Shown here: piece after piece, positions 26,412 to 36,719 of the stretch
How the letters are laid out: every line of letters starts with the position of its first letter
Numbering within the stretch: position 1 is the first letter of the stretch
NCBI GenBank assembly: GCA_938016265.1
Contig: CALLWB010000114.1
Coordinates: forward strand, 1 to 57,300
DNA: 57,300 nt
Direction: 5' to 3'
Source of the DNA: an uncultured Saprospiraceae bacterium
GTDB lineage: Bacteria > Bacteroidota > Bacteroidia > Chitinophagales > Saprospiraceae
Program-made: the position numbers and the translations under genes
The notes under the pieces: generated by a model
Seen by the model: the letters and a program-made list of their open reading frames with translations, nothing else
Told to the model about the DNA's origin: nothing
The model's database searches: none

Positions 26412-26736
26412 CTCAATTATTTGTTTTGGAAAATAACTTATCCAATTTTTTGCAACAAATACATAGATTTGTTCAAATATACATATCAATATTAGTATCT
26501 GCAAACCAAGTTTAATACCAAAATATAAGACCCAAAGAAATTTATTAAGAGTTCCTTAATTAAAAGTATAGTTTTATTGTCTAGGGAAAATTTGACGACT
26601 TACATTATACTCTGGCTATCAGAATCATACAAAACATTCAAGATGTAATAACAATTTAAAGTTTGAAACACTTACAACAGCATATTCATAATTTTAACAA
26701 AATTTTATTTATTAATTCTAGTATATTGTTTGCACA
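26412..26736. other. AT-rich spacer between divergent genes
   Basis: This stretch has no reading frame I believe and no hairpin or repeat. It separates the first pigment arm from the small membrane-protein gene. A weak TATTGTTTG near 26726 is the only promoter-like sequence for that gene. Confidence 0.5.
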
Positions 26737-27015
26737 ATGACAAAATCAGAAACTAGAAGATTGGTTGAAATTTTCCTTGCGGAAATGATCATTCTGCTTG
26801 GATTGTGGTATTGGAACCCCTTCGTTGCTAAATTTTTAAGCGTTTTGGCGGTGACTATTTGTGCTGGAGTATTGATTGTCGCACTAATTTCTGAACTGTT
26901 AGAACGTTCCAAGGTGCCAAAGTTTTATTTTTTTGCGATGGGAATCTCCATATTTGCTCCTATAGCTGTTGCAATGATTATGGTATATATTGGCGGAGAA
27001 AATTGGTCTTTGTGA
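26737..27015 (+). CDS. Small three-helix membrane protein
   Basis: This 92-residue protein has three hydrophobic segments: about 10-30 (VEIFLAEMIILLGLWYW), 34-52 (LSVLAVTICAGVLIVALIS) and 63-85 (YFFAMGISIFAPIAVAMIMV). It has no catalytic motif and belongs to no family I recognise. The hydrophobic pattern and codon use argue that it is real. It is convergent with the LolD-like gene, 16 bases away. No function is proposed. Confidence 0.65.
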   Translation: MTKSETRRLVEIFLAEMIILLGLWYWNPFVAKFLSVLAVTICAGVLIVALISELLERSKVPKFYFFAMGISIFAPIAVAMIMVYIGGENWSL

Positions 27016-27031
27016 TGGGAATAATTCCCCA

Positions 27032-27679
27032 CTAAATCAACCCATCATGCATCACTAGTCTTCTATCGCTCATCGCTGCTAATTCTTCATTGTGCGTTAC
27101 AATGACAAAAGTCTGTTGAAGATCATCCCGGAGTTGGAATAATAGATTATGCAGCTCTTTGGAAGAAGCAGAATCCAGATTTCCTGATGGTTCATCTGCA
27201 AATAAGATCGCTGGTTTATTCATTAAAGCTCGAGCTACCGCTACTCTTTGCTGCTCCCCTCCTGAAAGCTGCGTTGGTTTATGTTCTAGTCGGTCTGACA
27301 ATCCCAGATAGTCAAGCAATTCTTTGGCTCTGGGCTCTGCCTCTTTCTCCGACTTCCCATTTATAAATGCAGGAATACAGACATTTTCCAACGCTGTAAA
27401 CTCTGGTAAAAGGTGATGAAACTGAAACACAAATCCGATATTTTCATTTCTAAATTTTGCCATTTCAACTTCAGACAACCCGTTGATTTCTATGTCATTA
27501 ATCAGCAAGTTCCCACTATCCATTTTATCAAGTGTGCCCAGAATATGCAGAAGTGTGCTCTTCCCTGCTCCGGATTTCCCGACAATGGTAACTATTTCGC
27601 CTTTTTGGACTTCCAGATTTACCCCCTTCAACACATCCAACTGCTCGTAGGACTTACGAATATTTGTCGCTTTTATCAT
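27032..27679 (-). CDS. lolD: ABC transporter ATPase, LolD family
   Basis: This 215-residue ATPase has Walker [11 protein letters not shown], the signature [15 protein letters not shown], Walker [16 protein letters not shown] and a VTHNEEL H-loop. LolD in complex with LolC/E releases lipoproteins from the inner membrane to LolA. The short length and GNLDSA phrase match LolD closely. No permease neighbours it. A LolA-like protein lies at 49931-50563, but that one is in the pigment locus and need not be its partner. It is divergent from fabH. Confidence 0.83.
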   Translation of the reverse strand: MIKATNIRKSYEQLDVLKGVNLEVQKGEIVTIVGKSGAGKSTLLHILGTLDKMDSGNLLINDIEINGLSEVEMAKFRNENIGFVFQFHHLLPEFTALENVCIPAFINGKSEKEAEPRAKELLDYLGLSDRLEHKPTQLSGGEQQRVAVARALMNKPAILFADEPSGNLDSASSKELHNLLFQLRDDLQQTFVIVTHNEELAAMSDRRLVMHDGLI

Positions 27680-27851
27680 ATCGAATTTTTATCGAAGCCA
27701 AATTTAGTGAAAATTGTGGTCTGTTTGCTAGAGAAAAAAAACAAACTACCTAAGATCGTGTATCACTGCTTACAGAATCAGAATTTATCTAAATTTAAAT
27801 AAATATTAGAAAATGAAAATACGAATAATCCGTGATTCTCAAAATTTAATT

Positions 27852-27859
27852 TAACTTTG
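27852..27859 (+). promoter_or_regulatory. Predicted -7 box (TAACTTTG) for fabH
   Basis: TAACTTTG is a full TAnnTTTG match 24 bases before the ATG at 27884. There is no TTG at 19-21 bases. Confidence 0.5.
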
Positions 27860-27883
27860 CTCCCCTAACCAAAAAGCTAAGTT

Positions 27884-28945
27884 ATGCCACATTCGAAAAT
27901 TGCAGGGATGGGATTTTATGTACCTGAACAAATTGTAACCAATAAAGACCTAGAAAAGGTAATGGATACAACTGATGAGTGGATAAGAGAAAGAACAGGA
28001 ATTGAAGAACGCCGATATGCAAAAAAGCACGAAGAAACTGCTACCACAATGGGAGTACAAGCTGCTAATATTGCTATTGAACGTGCGGGATTGACTAACA
28101 AAGATATAGACTTCATCATTTTTGCAACCCTTAGTCCTGACTACTATTTCCCTGGCTGTGGAGTACTTCTGCAGAGAGAAATGGGAATGAATGGTATTGG
28201 CGCTTTAGATATTAGAAACCAATGCTCCGGTTTTATCTATGCCTTATCAATTGCAGATCAATTCATCAAGTCTGGAATGTATAAGAATATTCTAATTGTA
28301 GGATCTGAATTTCATTCATGTGGTTTGGATTTTACCACCCGAGGCCGAAACGTAACCGTTATATTCGGTGATGGTGCAGGGGCCGCTGTCATACAAGCAA
28401 CCGAAGAGGAAGGTAAAGGAATTTTAACCACTCACCTTCATGCAGATGGTAAGTTTGCTGAAGAACTTGCCTATTATAATCCAGGAAGCCATGGTGGTGT
28501 ATTCCTAAAGGACAAACCTGAACGCCAATCTAATTATGGAGAAGAGCCAGAGTTTGGAGGCATATTTATGACAAATGAAATGGTCGATGATGGCCAAATC
28601 TACCCAACTATGAATGGCAGGTACGTATTCAAATGGGCCGTCGAAAAATTTCCAGAAGTCATCCATGAAGCATTAACGAAAACCGGAAATGTTGTAGATG
28701 ATATCGACATGCTGATACCCCATCAAGCAAATCTAAGAATTAGTCAATTAGTTCAAATGAATCTGGGAATTGAGAATGATCGTGTCTACAACAATATTCA
28801 AAAATATGGAAATACCACCGCTGCTTCTATTCCAATTGCTCTTTGTGAGGCATGGGAAAAAGGCAAAATTAAGGATGGAGACCTTGTTTGTCTAGCAGCT
28901 TTTGGTAGCGGATTTACCTGGGGTTCTGCTTTGATCCGCTGGTAA
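27884..28945 (+). CDS. fabH: 3-oxoacyl-ACP synthase III
   Basis: This 353-residue protein starts fatty-acid synthesis by joining an acyl-CoA to malonyl-ACP. It has Cys114 in LDIRNQCSGFIYALS, a His in MLIPHQANLRI and an Asn in IQKYGNTTAASIPIAL, the full C-H-N triad, with a DEWIRERTGIEERRY segment near the N-terminus. It is about 30 residues longer than E. coli FabH, with an insertion around residues 185-230, seen in a Bacteroidota subgroup. A branched-chain primer use is plausible given the phylum. It is monocistronic, between its own promoter and terminator. Confidence 0.88.
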   Translation: MPHSKIAGMGFYVPEQIVTNKDLEKVMDTTDEWIRERTGIEERRYAKKHEETATTMGVQAANIAIERAGLTNKDIDFIIFATLSPDYYFPGCGVLLQREMGMNGIGALDIRNQCSGFIYALSIADQFIKSGMYKNILIVGSEFHSCGLDFTTRGRNVTVIFGDGAGAAVIQATEEEGKGILTTHLHADGKFAEELAYYNPGSHGGVFLKDKPERQSNYGEEPEFGGIFMTNEMVDDGQIYPTMNGRYVFKWAVEKFPEVIHEALTKTGNVVDDIDMLIPHQANLRISQLVQMNLGIENDRVYNNIQKYGNTTAASIPIALCEAWEKGKIKDGDLVCLAAFGSGFTWGSALIRW

Positions 28946-29002
28946 ACTAAGAAATAATGTGAAAGGATGTATGAAGGTTCCATTCTTCCGCTATATCGAA
29001 AA

Positions 29003-29041
29003 AGAAAAGCCGTTTTTGGAGTATCCAAAACGGCTTTTTTG
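29003..29041 (+). terminator. Intrinsic terminator downstream of fabH
   Basis: The stem aaaagccgttttt-gga with tccaaaacggctttt has one bulged base and a 3-base loop, followed by a T-run. It can end fabH transcription and, with the A-run on its other side, perhaps that of the convergent 29096-32548 gene. Confidence 0.82.
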
Positions 29042-29095
29042 ATTTGAAGATTGACTGCTAGATCGTCAATCTTTTATAGTTATGAAAGTATTCCC

Positions 29096-32000
29096 TTAAG
29101 GCAATTGTTGCGACTTGTTTCTATTGTTCCAAATCTTGCTTCTATCAGCAGCGTCGCAAGTACCATCCAAATTTATATCCGTAAACAAATAAGCATTCGA
29201 GTTTCTTGAATTCCAGGCTTCGCTCCTATCGCCAGCATCACAAACACCAGAATGATTGGCATCTCCTGACCACATTGCCTGGTCTCCATTTGGAAGAATT
29301 TTTGCCGGCGTATTTCCATGAAGTGGAAGAGTATTAAAATTGATGAAGTTATTAACACCTGGATTCAAACCGTAATTAGTAGCTGTCATAAGTCCTAAGT
29401 GATTTCTATGACGAATAGCAATATAATAACTATCAGGTGGCACTGAACCAAAACTCAACGGAGAGAAACCATCTGTGCCAGTAACAAATCCATCTTCTTT
29501 TAATAATCCTGCTCTTGTCACAATGACTGTAGAAGGATTGTCTTTATCTCTAAGTTCTACTAGTACCCAATCAACAACAGGATAGTTATCAAATACGGAC
29601 TGCGAAGTAAATGCACCAACACCACCAACTTGCCATCCGAGTGCGGTGTAAGGATCGATAAATGGTAAAAGATTGTAATAATTCAGATCGTTTCTCATTT
29701 TATTGGCTATTGGGTCGTAGGGGCCTTCCATACTAGCCATTACCGTCAACATTAAATCTGCAGGCGGCAGTAACTCCAGGCAAACCTTATCAGAATAAGA
29801 CACTCCCCCGGTAGTCGCAGTTGCTTTGTTGAATAAAGCGGCTTCTGTATCTATTAATATGTTATCAATGTACCAACCATCAGCAATTCCATTATTTGGA
29901 TCACCAACAGCAAAAGCATCGTAATAAAATACAAATCGAATAACCACTTCCTGACAATCAAAGCTTGATAAATCTACTGTTGTTGTCATACAACCATTGC
30001 TTGCTCCACTAAAACCTACTGCACTAGGATTATTCGCATAATATCCATTGTAGCCACCAGAAGTCATATAAGTACCAAGATTTGTGGTATTTAAATCTCC
30101 TGGACTATAAATTTCTACAAAGCCACCATCCCAGTTTACTTCCGTATCAAAATAATGATCAAAAGTTAAAGTTGTATTCCCATTTATAACGATGGGGTTG
30201 AGGGATAAAAACTGATAGACTACATTGTTTGCACCTGCCTCCAATTCTTCTGCATACCAACCTGTAGAACCACAAGGGGCAGCTTGCAATTCCCAATTGC
30301 TAGTGCTTCCTGTAGGGGAATTGTATGTGATCCAATTTCCTTCTCCATTTTCCATATCATCAGATAGGTCAGGTTCTGGTATTGGAGTAGTACTTACCTT
30401 TGCTTGGTAGGTATAGGTGGAATTACCTCCAGATCCAAGTATCGGGATATTGGGCCAAGTGATTGTTCCTCCGCTTTCTGTACCTCCATTGCTGGCAGAG
30501 CCAGCCACATATTCTAATCCATTTGAAAGTTGATCAAATACAGAGATATCTGAAGCTGATCCACAATTAGACTCCACAACTACTGTAAACGAGATGACTT
30601 CTCCTGGAGAAGCTGCTGTCTTGTCTGCTGATTTTGTAATTCTCACCCCAGCTCCAGTACTTGGAGGAAGATCAAATGCTTCTGTTCCATCCGTTGTACT
30701 GGATGACAATCCCTGGCTGGCACTATACCCAAGTCCTCTTCTTGCAAAAGTTGCCCATATCGTGCAAATATTTGCACCACCATACAAGGCTTGGTCTGCT
30801 GCTAAAATTCCATCTCTTGCATCCACAAATCCAGGCTCACATCCTTGGTATTTCATTCCTTCTACGACCAGATTCATCGCGATATTGTTTCCTCCAGTAC
30901 CATGATAGAGGTCAGGATCATATCCGTATTGGTCAATCAAATCCCAATATAAATCCCAAATCATTGTGCACCAGACAGAACCTGTCCCGTGAGGGATAAT
31001 CTGTGTACCAAGATCTCCATAAGTAAGGGGATTTACGGTCATATCGTGTGTATATTTGTAAGGGCGAAGTCCGGCACCTGTGGTCTGCTGTCCCATAGAA
31101 TAAGTACCAATACCCCTTGCTGTGTTTTTAGTATCTGTAGGTTGATGCGACATTACCAAGCCAAACCAGTCACTCCATCCTTCTCCTTGTTGTTCATTGT
31201 TGATTAAGCAGCCTACATTGGATGCTCCACCTGTTAATCTGATTGAAATACCATGGCCATATTCATGAGCAATAATCCCATTGTCGAGACTTGAATCATA
31301 GAATACATTTGGGTCGGTCCAATTCCAAAGGAACATTGTCATGAACGAAACAAATCCTTCTGATAGCGTAAGAAAATAGGCATTGTTGGTACCTGAGCCA
31401 TCCTGAGCATCTGCTTGCACATAATCATTTTCGTAGCCTCCTCTGTTATAATTGTTTTGTTGGAAATTTCCGCTAACCTCATCAAAGCCATATTGGTACC
31501 AGACATCATGCATAAAATTATTCCAAACAAATAAATTAGTAATTCGAGCAGCGAGATCAGAATTGGCAGGTGGTACGTTCAGGTTTAGGGGGAAATTGAA
31601 ATCTAAGGATGCACCACCGTCCGGGCTAAAGCCTGGTACGTCATTAAAATCAATATCTTCTGAGGCGAGTACATTATTGCCTCTGGTTATTGTATATTCT
31701 GGTCCTGCCAAGCCATTGGTATCATGCCAACCATAGGGAGAAGCCGTTGCATTAGCGGGGTTGGACAAAACCACTCTACCACCATGATTTGGGCTCTCTA
31801 TGCCAAGCGGATAAGCCGTATAAGAATTGGCCATGCCGACGTTACTGATTGAGCTGATTTGTTTGTGAATTTGTTTGTTTTCAATGTGATGTGGTACTGA
31901 GCAGGAAGGTGTTTCTGGAGTCCCAAACTCACATTTAAGTACTTGATCGTATTTTTTGATAATTTCTCCAGAATTAGCATTTATCAGTATTACCCAATAA

Positions 32001-32548
32001 TGATTTTGATCTTTCGTAAAAATTTCTACTTTCCAGACTAATTGTACTTCCTGGTCAAAAGCGTAGTAGACAGAAGAAGCTTTTATTGGCTGTCTGGCTA
32101 TTCCTGCGTCTGAAAATTGATATTTGTTGCCTTCTTTGGATTTTTGCTTTACTTCTAAAGTTAAAAGTCCAAGATGTTCTGCAGCCTTTTTTACTGCTGC
32201 CTCAGGTGAAACAACATTTCCACCCTTTACTTTTAATTTTAAATTTTGAATAAAACTGGTTCTTGAATGCAGTACACTTCGATCTTTTGCAATATGAATA
32301 TTCATAGTCGCATTTTCTACCTCGATGCCTTGATATTGCTGTTTGAAATAGTAATTGGCAACACCACTTTTGTTACTGGTAAAAGAGTCTGTAATTATAA
32401 CATTACGAACATCATCGTCTGAAAATTCCAGTTTTTCCTGAAGGGACCTTATATGGTCTTCAGCAATAGTTAAGTTAGGCTCCTGCCCCCAAACTACATG
32501 TCCAAATGATAGGAAAACCATTGTTAGTAAAGAGTAATAATTCTTCAT
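29096..32548 (-). CDS. Secreted M36 (fungalysin-type) metallopeptidase
   Basis: This 1150-residue secreted protein opens with a signal peptide (KNYYSLLTMVFLSFGHVVWG) and an FTP/PepSY propeptide (about 40-210). The M36 domain carries the zinc site HEYGHGIS (about residue 427) and the third ligand Glu in QQGEGWSDWFGLV. A DUF11 segment follows (VRITKSADKTAASPGEVISF), then a jelly-roll-like region and a C-terminal pair of dockerin-like repeats: DANHSGVCDAGDRS and DINLDGTCDAADRSKIWNNRN. It has no T9SS sorting domain. It is a close tandem paralogue of the 32835-36719 gene but lacks that protein's PA insertion. It likely degrades external protein. Confidence 0.92.
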   Translation of the reverse strand: MKNYYSLLTMVFLSFGHVVWGQEPNLTIAEDHIRSLQEKLEFSDDDVRNVIITDSFTSNKSGVANYYFKQQYQGIEVENATMNIHIAKDRSVLHSRTSFIQNLKLKVKGGNVVSPEAAVKKAAEHLGLLTLEVKQKSKEGNKYQFSDAGIARQPIKASSVYYAFDQEVQLVWKVEIFTKDQNHYWVILINANSGEIIKKYDQVLKCEFGTPETPSCSVPHHIENKQIHKQISSISNVGMANSYTAYPLGIESPNHGGRVVLSNPANATASPYGWHDTNGLAGPEYTITRGNNVLASEDIDFNDVPGFSPDGGASLDFNFPLNLNVPPANSDLAARITNLFVWNNFMHDVWYQYGFDEVSGNFQQNNYNRGGYENDYVQADAQDGSGTNNAYFLTLSEGFVSFMTMFLWNWTDPNVFYDSSLDNGIIAHEYGHGISIRLTGGASNVGCLINNEQQGEGWSDWFGLVMSHQPTDTKNTARGIGTYSMGQQTTGAGLRPYKYTHDMTVNPLTYGDLGTQIIPHGTGSVWCTMIWDLYWDLIDQYGYDPDLYHGTGGNNIAMNLVVEGMKYQGCEPGFVDARDGILAADQALYGGANICTIWATFARRGLGYSASQGLSSSTTDGTEAFDLPPSTGAGVRITKSADKTAASPGEVISFTVVVESNCGSASDISVFDQLSNGLEYVAGSASNGGTESGGTITWPNIPILGSGGNSTYTYQAKVSTTPIPEPDLSDDMENGEGNWITYNSPTGSTSNWELQAAPCGSTGWYAEELEAGANNVVYQFLSLNPIVINGNTTLTFDHYFDTEVNWDGGFVEIYSPGDLNTTNLGTYMTSGGYNGYYANNPSAVGFSGASNGCMTTTVDLSSFDCQEVVIRFVFYYDAFAVGDPNNGIADGWYIDNILIDTEAALFNKATATTGGVSYSDKVCLELLPPADLMLTVMASMEGPYDPIANKMRNDLNYYNLLPFIDPYTALGWQVGGVGAFTSQSVFDNYPVVDWVLVELRDKDNPSTVIVTRAGLLKEDGFVTGTDGFSPLSFGSVPPDSYYIAIRHRNHLGLMTATNYGLNPGVNNFINFNTLPLHGNTPAKILPNGDQAMWSGDANHSGVCDAGDRSEAWNSRNSNAYLFTDINLDGTCDAADRSKIWNNRNKSQQLP

Positions 32549-32772
32549 AAAGAAAGTTTAAAAGGTCCCCGAGTTAACTAAAGTATAATAAATCACCTAA
32601 AAATAGCAAGTTAACAACCTAATAAACAAGGATATACCATTTAAACACCTACCTATAAATCTCTAATTATTTGCGTTATAACTTTACAGCTTTGTTACAA
32701 ACAATTAGATATTTGATTGACCTGATTTTATAATACCTTAGGTTAACAAGGTCGATCAAACATATTCCCAAT

Positions 32773-32816
32773 AAAAAAAGCCATTCTTGCAAGGAACAAG
32801 AATGGCTTTTCTTTTA
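32773..32816 (-). terminator. Intrinsic terminator of the second peptidase gene
   Basis: A perfect 14-base stem, aaaagccattcttg with caagaatggctttt, closes a 7-base loop. On the minus strand it is followed by a run of Ts. It ends the 32835-36719 message before the next gene. Confidence 0.9.
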
Positions 32817-32834
32817 AATAATTTGAACGAATTC

Positions 32835-35800
32835 TTATGGAATTTGCTGTATGTTGTTTCTATTATTCCAGACCATGCTTCTATCTGAAGCATCTGAAAG
32901 GCCATCTAGATTGCAATCTGAACCAAAATATAAGGTTTGATTTCTATTGTTCCAGGTTAGGCTTCTGTCTCCTGCATCTATACCACCAGAAGCATCAGCA
33001 TCACCAGCCCAAAGGACTTGAAGACTGCCTCCCAATACTTTTGTCGGGTTGAGCCCATTTAATGGAATACTCGTAAAATCAACCAGTGTGGAGGTTGCCC
33101 CGTTTAAAGCAATTGTGTTGGAAGACATTACCCCAAGGTGATTACGATGTTTTATGGTAACATAATAATTGTCGCCTGGCAATGCAGCAAAAGCAATAGG
33201 ACTAGAACCATCTTCTGAAACGACGGAGCCATTATCCAATAACAAACCAGCTTTTGTTCCAAGTATGTTTGAGTTATCATCTTTATCTCTCAACTCTACT
33301 AATACCCAATCTACCACTGGTGTATTGTTAAGAACAGCAGTGGTCACTGTTTCATCGCCAGTGTGCATTCCAAGGGCTGTGTACGGCTCGGTTAAAGGAA
33401 TCAGATTGCCAATTTTTAAGTCTGTTCTCATTAAACCAGTAGCTATGTTAAGTGGACCTTCTAATAGTACTTCTGGAGAGATTAGTAAGTTTGCAGCAGG
33501 TAGTATTTCCAAACAAGCAATGTCTGTAAGTGTTGTCCCATTTGTAACTGCCGATGCAGAATTGACCAATGTTGCGTTTGTTTGTAAGTCAATCGCGTCT
33601 ATATACCAACCATCTGCAATTCCATTTCCTGCAGTTCCCACGGCAGCTGGATCGTAGTAAAAATTAAATCTGATAATTGCCTCTGTACAAGCGAAACTTG
33701 ATAAGTCAACAGAGGTAGTTTCACAGCTTGTGCTTAATCCAGCGAAGGCTGGTATTCCAGAATTATTTTGAATAAAATCAGTGTAGCCGCCGCTGGTCAT
33801 AAACGGACCTAGATCAGTCCAACTTGTTCCTCCATTGGTAGAAATCTCTACTCGTCCGCCATCCCAATTCGCTTCCGTATCATAAAAATGATCAAACGTC
33901 AAAACTGAAGCGCCATTGAGTAATACTGGATCGAGATCCAAAAATTGATTGACTGAATTGCTCCCACCAGCTTCCAATTCTTCAGCATACCATCCTGTAG
34001 AACCACATGGATTTCCTCCTTGCAATGCCCAACTACTGGTCACTGTTCCTGTTGCTGCGGTAGAAGTAGACCAATTACCTGCTCCATTTTCTAAATCGTC
34101 TACAATTGACGGATTTGGAGGAAGTGTTGCTCCTGCATCTACTTTAGCTTCATACGTAAATATCACTGCGTTTCCTTGTGTTAATGTTGGAATAGATGGC
34201 CAGGAAATAATCCCTCCGTTATGAGTGCCACCATTACTAGCAGATCCAGATACATAACTAAGCCCAATAGGCAGATCATCCGTCACTAAAATATCAGTTG
34301 CTGAAGCACAAGTGTTTTCCATTCGAAGTGTAAAAGTAATTGTTTCGCCAGGTGCTACAGAGTATTTGTCTGCTGTTTTTGCAATAGAAACTCCGGCTCC
34401 AAGGCCTGGAGGAAGCGCATAAGACTCTGTTCCATCTGTATTACTGTTGACACTTCCTTCTGATGCACCAAACCCTAAACCTCTTCTAGCAAAAGAATTC
34501 CAAATAGTACATTCATTTGCTCCGCCGTACAATGCTTGATCTGCTGCTAATATCGCGTCTCTTGAAGTAACAAAACCAGGATTACAACCTTGTAATTTTA
34601 TGCCTTCTAATACCAAATTCATAGCAATATTGTTACCTCCTGTACCATAATAGATATCCGAATCAAAGCCATGGGCATCAATCAAATCCCAATACATATC
34701 CCAAATCATAGCACACCATACAGAACCAACTCCGTGAGGTACTGCTTCTCCTCCGATATCATTATAGGTATGTGGATTAATGTTCATGTCATAAGAGTAT
34801 TGAAAAGTTCTTATTCCACCGCCAGCAGTTGACTCTCCTAGCGCGTAAGTACCAATTCCCCTTGGAGTATCTTTAGTATGACTGGCTTGTTGTGTGAGGA
34901 CTAGACCAAACCAATCGCTCCAACCTTCTCCTTGTTGTTCTGAGCTTCCTAAACAAGAAGTTGCTGGACCTCCAGTCAATCTTGTAGAAATACCATGGCC
35001 ATATTCATGAGCGATGATTCCATTATCTAGATCGCCGTCTATTTGTTGACCTGTAGCTGGTGTAGAGGTCATTGTGATATTTACAGTTGGTATTTGTACA
35101 CGAATTGTTGCACAATCAGCCTGGCTAATCATCATGCTGGGAATGGTCACACTTCCGCCATCGGAGCCTGCAGACATGGCAATAGGAGCAGTTGCAACGT
35201 TGTTACAAATTATAACTGCTACTGCACCTGCATTCTGTGCTCGGAGCACTTTAGAACCAAACTGACAAGCACCTCGGTCAATCAATGCGATATTGCCATT
35301 TAATGCCCCGCCATTGGAGATAGCAGCACAAGCTTCATTTGGATTGGCAATGACTAAATTACCAGTTATATTAAATGTTGAGGGGCCAAACTGAGCGACT
35401 TCTGCGCCATATGAACCTGCCACAGAGCCTGGAGAATTTACCGTAAATGAAGAACCCCCAGAGGTAGCAGCAGACCACAGAAACATTTGCATCCTTGGGC
35501 TGTTTCCATCACCTGGCGTACCAAAATTTGCATTATTTGTCCCACTTCCATCCTGAGCGTCTGCCAGGACATAATCGTTGCCAGAACCTCCTCTACCGTA
35601 ATTGTTTTGTTGGAAATTTCCGCTTGCTTCATCAAATCCGTAATGATACCAAACATCGTGCATGAAGTTGTTCCACACAAATAAGTTGGTAATGTTTGCA
35701 TCTTCGTTGCTTGCAGGAGTATTGTTTAGATTTAAGGGAAAATTGAAATCTAGGGAGGCACCGCCTTCCGCTGTGCCACCATTACCATTGTTGCCATCTC

Positions 35801-36719
35801 TATCTTCTTGTGCAAGCACGTTGTTTCCTCTGGTTATTGTATATTCTGCTCCTGCTGCGCCATTTGTATCATGCCATCCAAATGGAGAGGCTGTAGCATC
35901 TGCGGGATTTGTAAGTACTACCCTATTACCATGACTTGGACTCTCTACTCCTAATGGATAAGCGGTATACGAGTTGGCCATCCCAGCATTTTTATTTGAA
36001 GCACCAATAAAATTATTGTAGGCACTTTTTGCTTTAACTTTTACATCAGAATGTTCTTCTTTGCAAGTATGGCCTACAGGAGGTCCACCACCAAAATTGC
36101 AGTGGAGAACTTCATCTTTTTTTCTGATGATCTCTCCTGAAACTGCATCTATATATACTTGCCAGTTGTGTTGGTAGTCAGCAGTATAAATTCCTACTTT
36201 CCAGACTAACCGGAGGTCTTTTTTGCCATTGTTATAATAAAGTTGATGAGCGCGAATTGGTTCGCTGGCTATTCCGGACTTGGAGAAAAGGGTTAAGTTT
36301 TTCTGACGTTTCTCAATTGAAAGATTTTTGAGAGATAGGGAAAGATCCGTTGCTGCAATTTGAACAGCTTGTTTAGCAGACATTCCTTTTCCAGCATTCT
36401 TTATCATTGCTTTTGCTGTTCTGACAAAAGTATTTCTGGCGAAAACCACTTTTCCATTTCTATCAATATGAATATTTATGTTGGCATTTTCGATTTCAAT
36501 GCCATCTACTTGTTGTCTGTAGAAGAAGTTTGTTACTCCGCTTGATTCGCTTTTATAGGAATCTGTTAGAATAGGATTGGCAACATCCAGATTGGTTAAA
36601 CCAAAATCTTGTTGAAATTTAGAAATCTGATTTTTTGCAGTTCGCTCCATAGCATCCTGTGAAAAACACAAGGAGGATATAGAAAAAAGCAAAACAGATA
36701 AAACAGTCAATTTTTTCAT
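32835..36719 (-). CDS. Secreted M36 metallopeptidase with PA-domain insertion
   Basis: This 1294-residue paralogue has the same order as its neighbour: signal peptide (KKLTVLSVLLFSISSLCFS), FTP/PepSY propeptide, M36 catalytic domain with HEYGHGIS (about residue 570) and SEQQGEGWSDWFGLV, DUF11 (VSIAKTADKYSVAPGETITF), jelly-roll part and a C-terminal dockerin-like pair ending WNNRNNIQQIP. A PA domain of about 140 residues lies just before the zinc site (about 418-560; ACQFGSKVLRAQNAGAVAVI is typical). PA domains in secreted peptidases shape substrate access. It has its own spacer and terminator, so the two genes are probably transcribed separately. Confidence 0.93.
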   Translation of the reverse strand: MKKLTVLSVLLFSISSLCFSQDAMERTAKNQISKFQQDFGLTNLDVANPILTDSYKSESSGVTNFFYRQQVDGIEIENANINIHIDRNGKVVFARNTFVRTAKAMIKNAGKGMSAKQAVQIAATDLSLSLKNLSIEKRQKNLTLFSKSGIASEPIRAHQLYYNNGKKDLRLVWKVGIYTADYQHNWQVYIDAVSGEIIRKKDEVLHCNFGGGPPVGHTCKEEHSDVKVKAKSAYNNFIGASNKNAGMANSYTAYPLGVESPSHGNRVVLTNPADATASPFGWHDTNGAAGAEYTITRGNNVLAQEDRDGNNGNGGTAEGGASLDFNFPLNLNNTPASNEDANITNLFVWNNFMHDVWYHYGFDEASGNFQQNNYGRGGSGNDYVLADAQDGSGTNNANFGTPGDGNSPRMQMFLWSAATSGGSSFTVNSPGSVAGSYGAEVAQFGPSTFNITGNLVIANPNEACAAISNGGALNGNIALIDRGACQFGSKVLRAQNAGAVAVIICNNVATAPIAMSAGSDGGSVTIPSMMISQADCATIRVQIPTVNITMTSTPATGQQIDGDLDNGIIAHEYGHGISTRLTGGPATSCLGSSEQQGEGWSDWFGLVLTQQASHTKDTPRGIGTYALGESTAGGGIRTFQYSYDMNINPHTYNDIGGEAVPHGVGSVWCAMIWDMYWDLIDAHGFDSDIYYGTGGNNIAMNLVLEGIKLQGCNPGFVTSRDAILAADQALYGGANECTIWNSFARRGLGFGASEGSVNSNTDGTESYALPPGLGAGVSIAKTADKYSVAPGETITFTLRMENTCASATDILVTDDLPIGLSYVSGSASNGGTHNGGIISWPSIPTLTQGNAVIFTYEAKVDAGATLPPNPSIVDDLENGAGNWSTSTAATGTVTSSWALQGGNPCGSTGWYAEELEAGGSNSVNQFLDLDPVLLNGASVLTFDHFYDTEANWDGGRVEISTNGGTSWTDLGPFMTSGGYTDFIQNNSGIPAFAGLSTSCETTSVDLSSFACTEAIIRFNFYYDPAAVGTAGNGIADGWYIDAIDLQTNATLVNSASAVTNGTTLTDIACLEILPAANLLISPEVLLEGPLNIATGLMRTDLKIGNLIPLTEPYTALGMHTGDETVTTAVLNNTPVVDWVLVELRDKDDNSNILGTKAGLLLDNGSVVSEDGSSPIAFAALPGDNYYVTIKHRNHLGVMSSNTIALNGATSTLVDFTSIPLNGLNPTKVLGGSLQVLWAGDADASGGIDAGDRSLTWNNRNQTLYFGSDCNLDGLSDASDRSMVWNNRNNIQQIP

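Noticed and set aside
30225-36545. Several plus-strand open frames of 60-160 codons opposite the two peptidase genes
   Set aside because: They are antisense to well-supported coding sequence, have no family features or promoters and follow the low stop density of the opposite frame.
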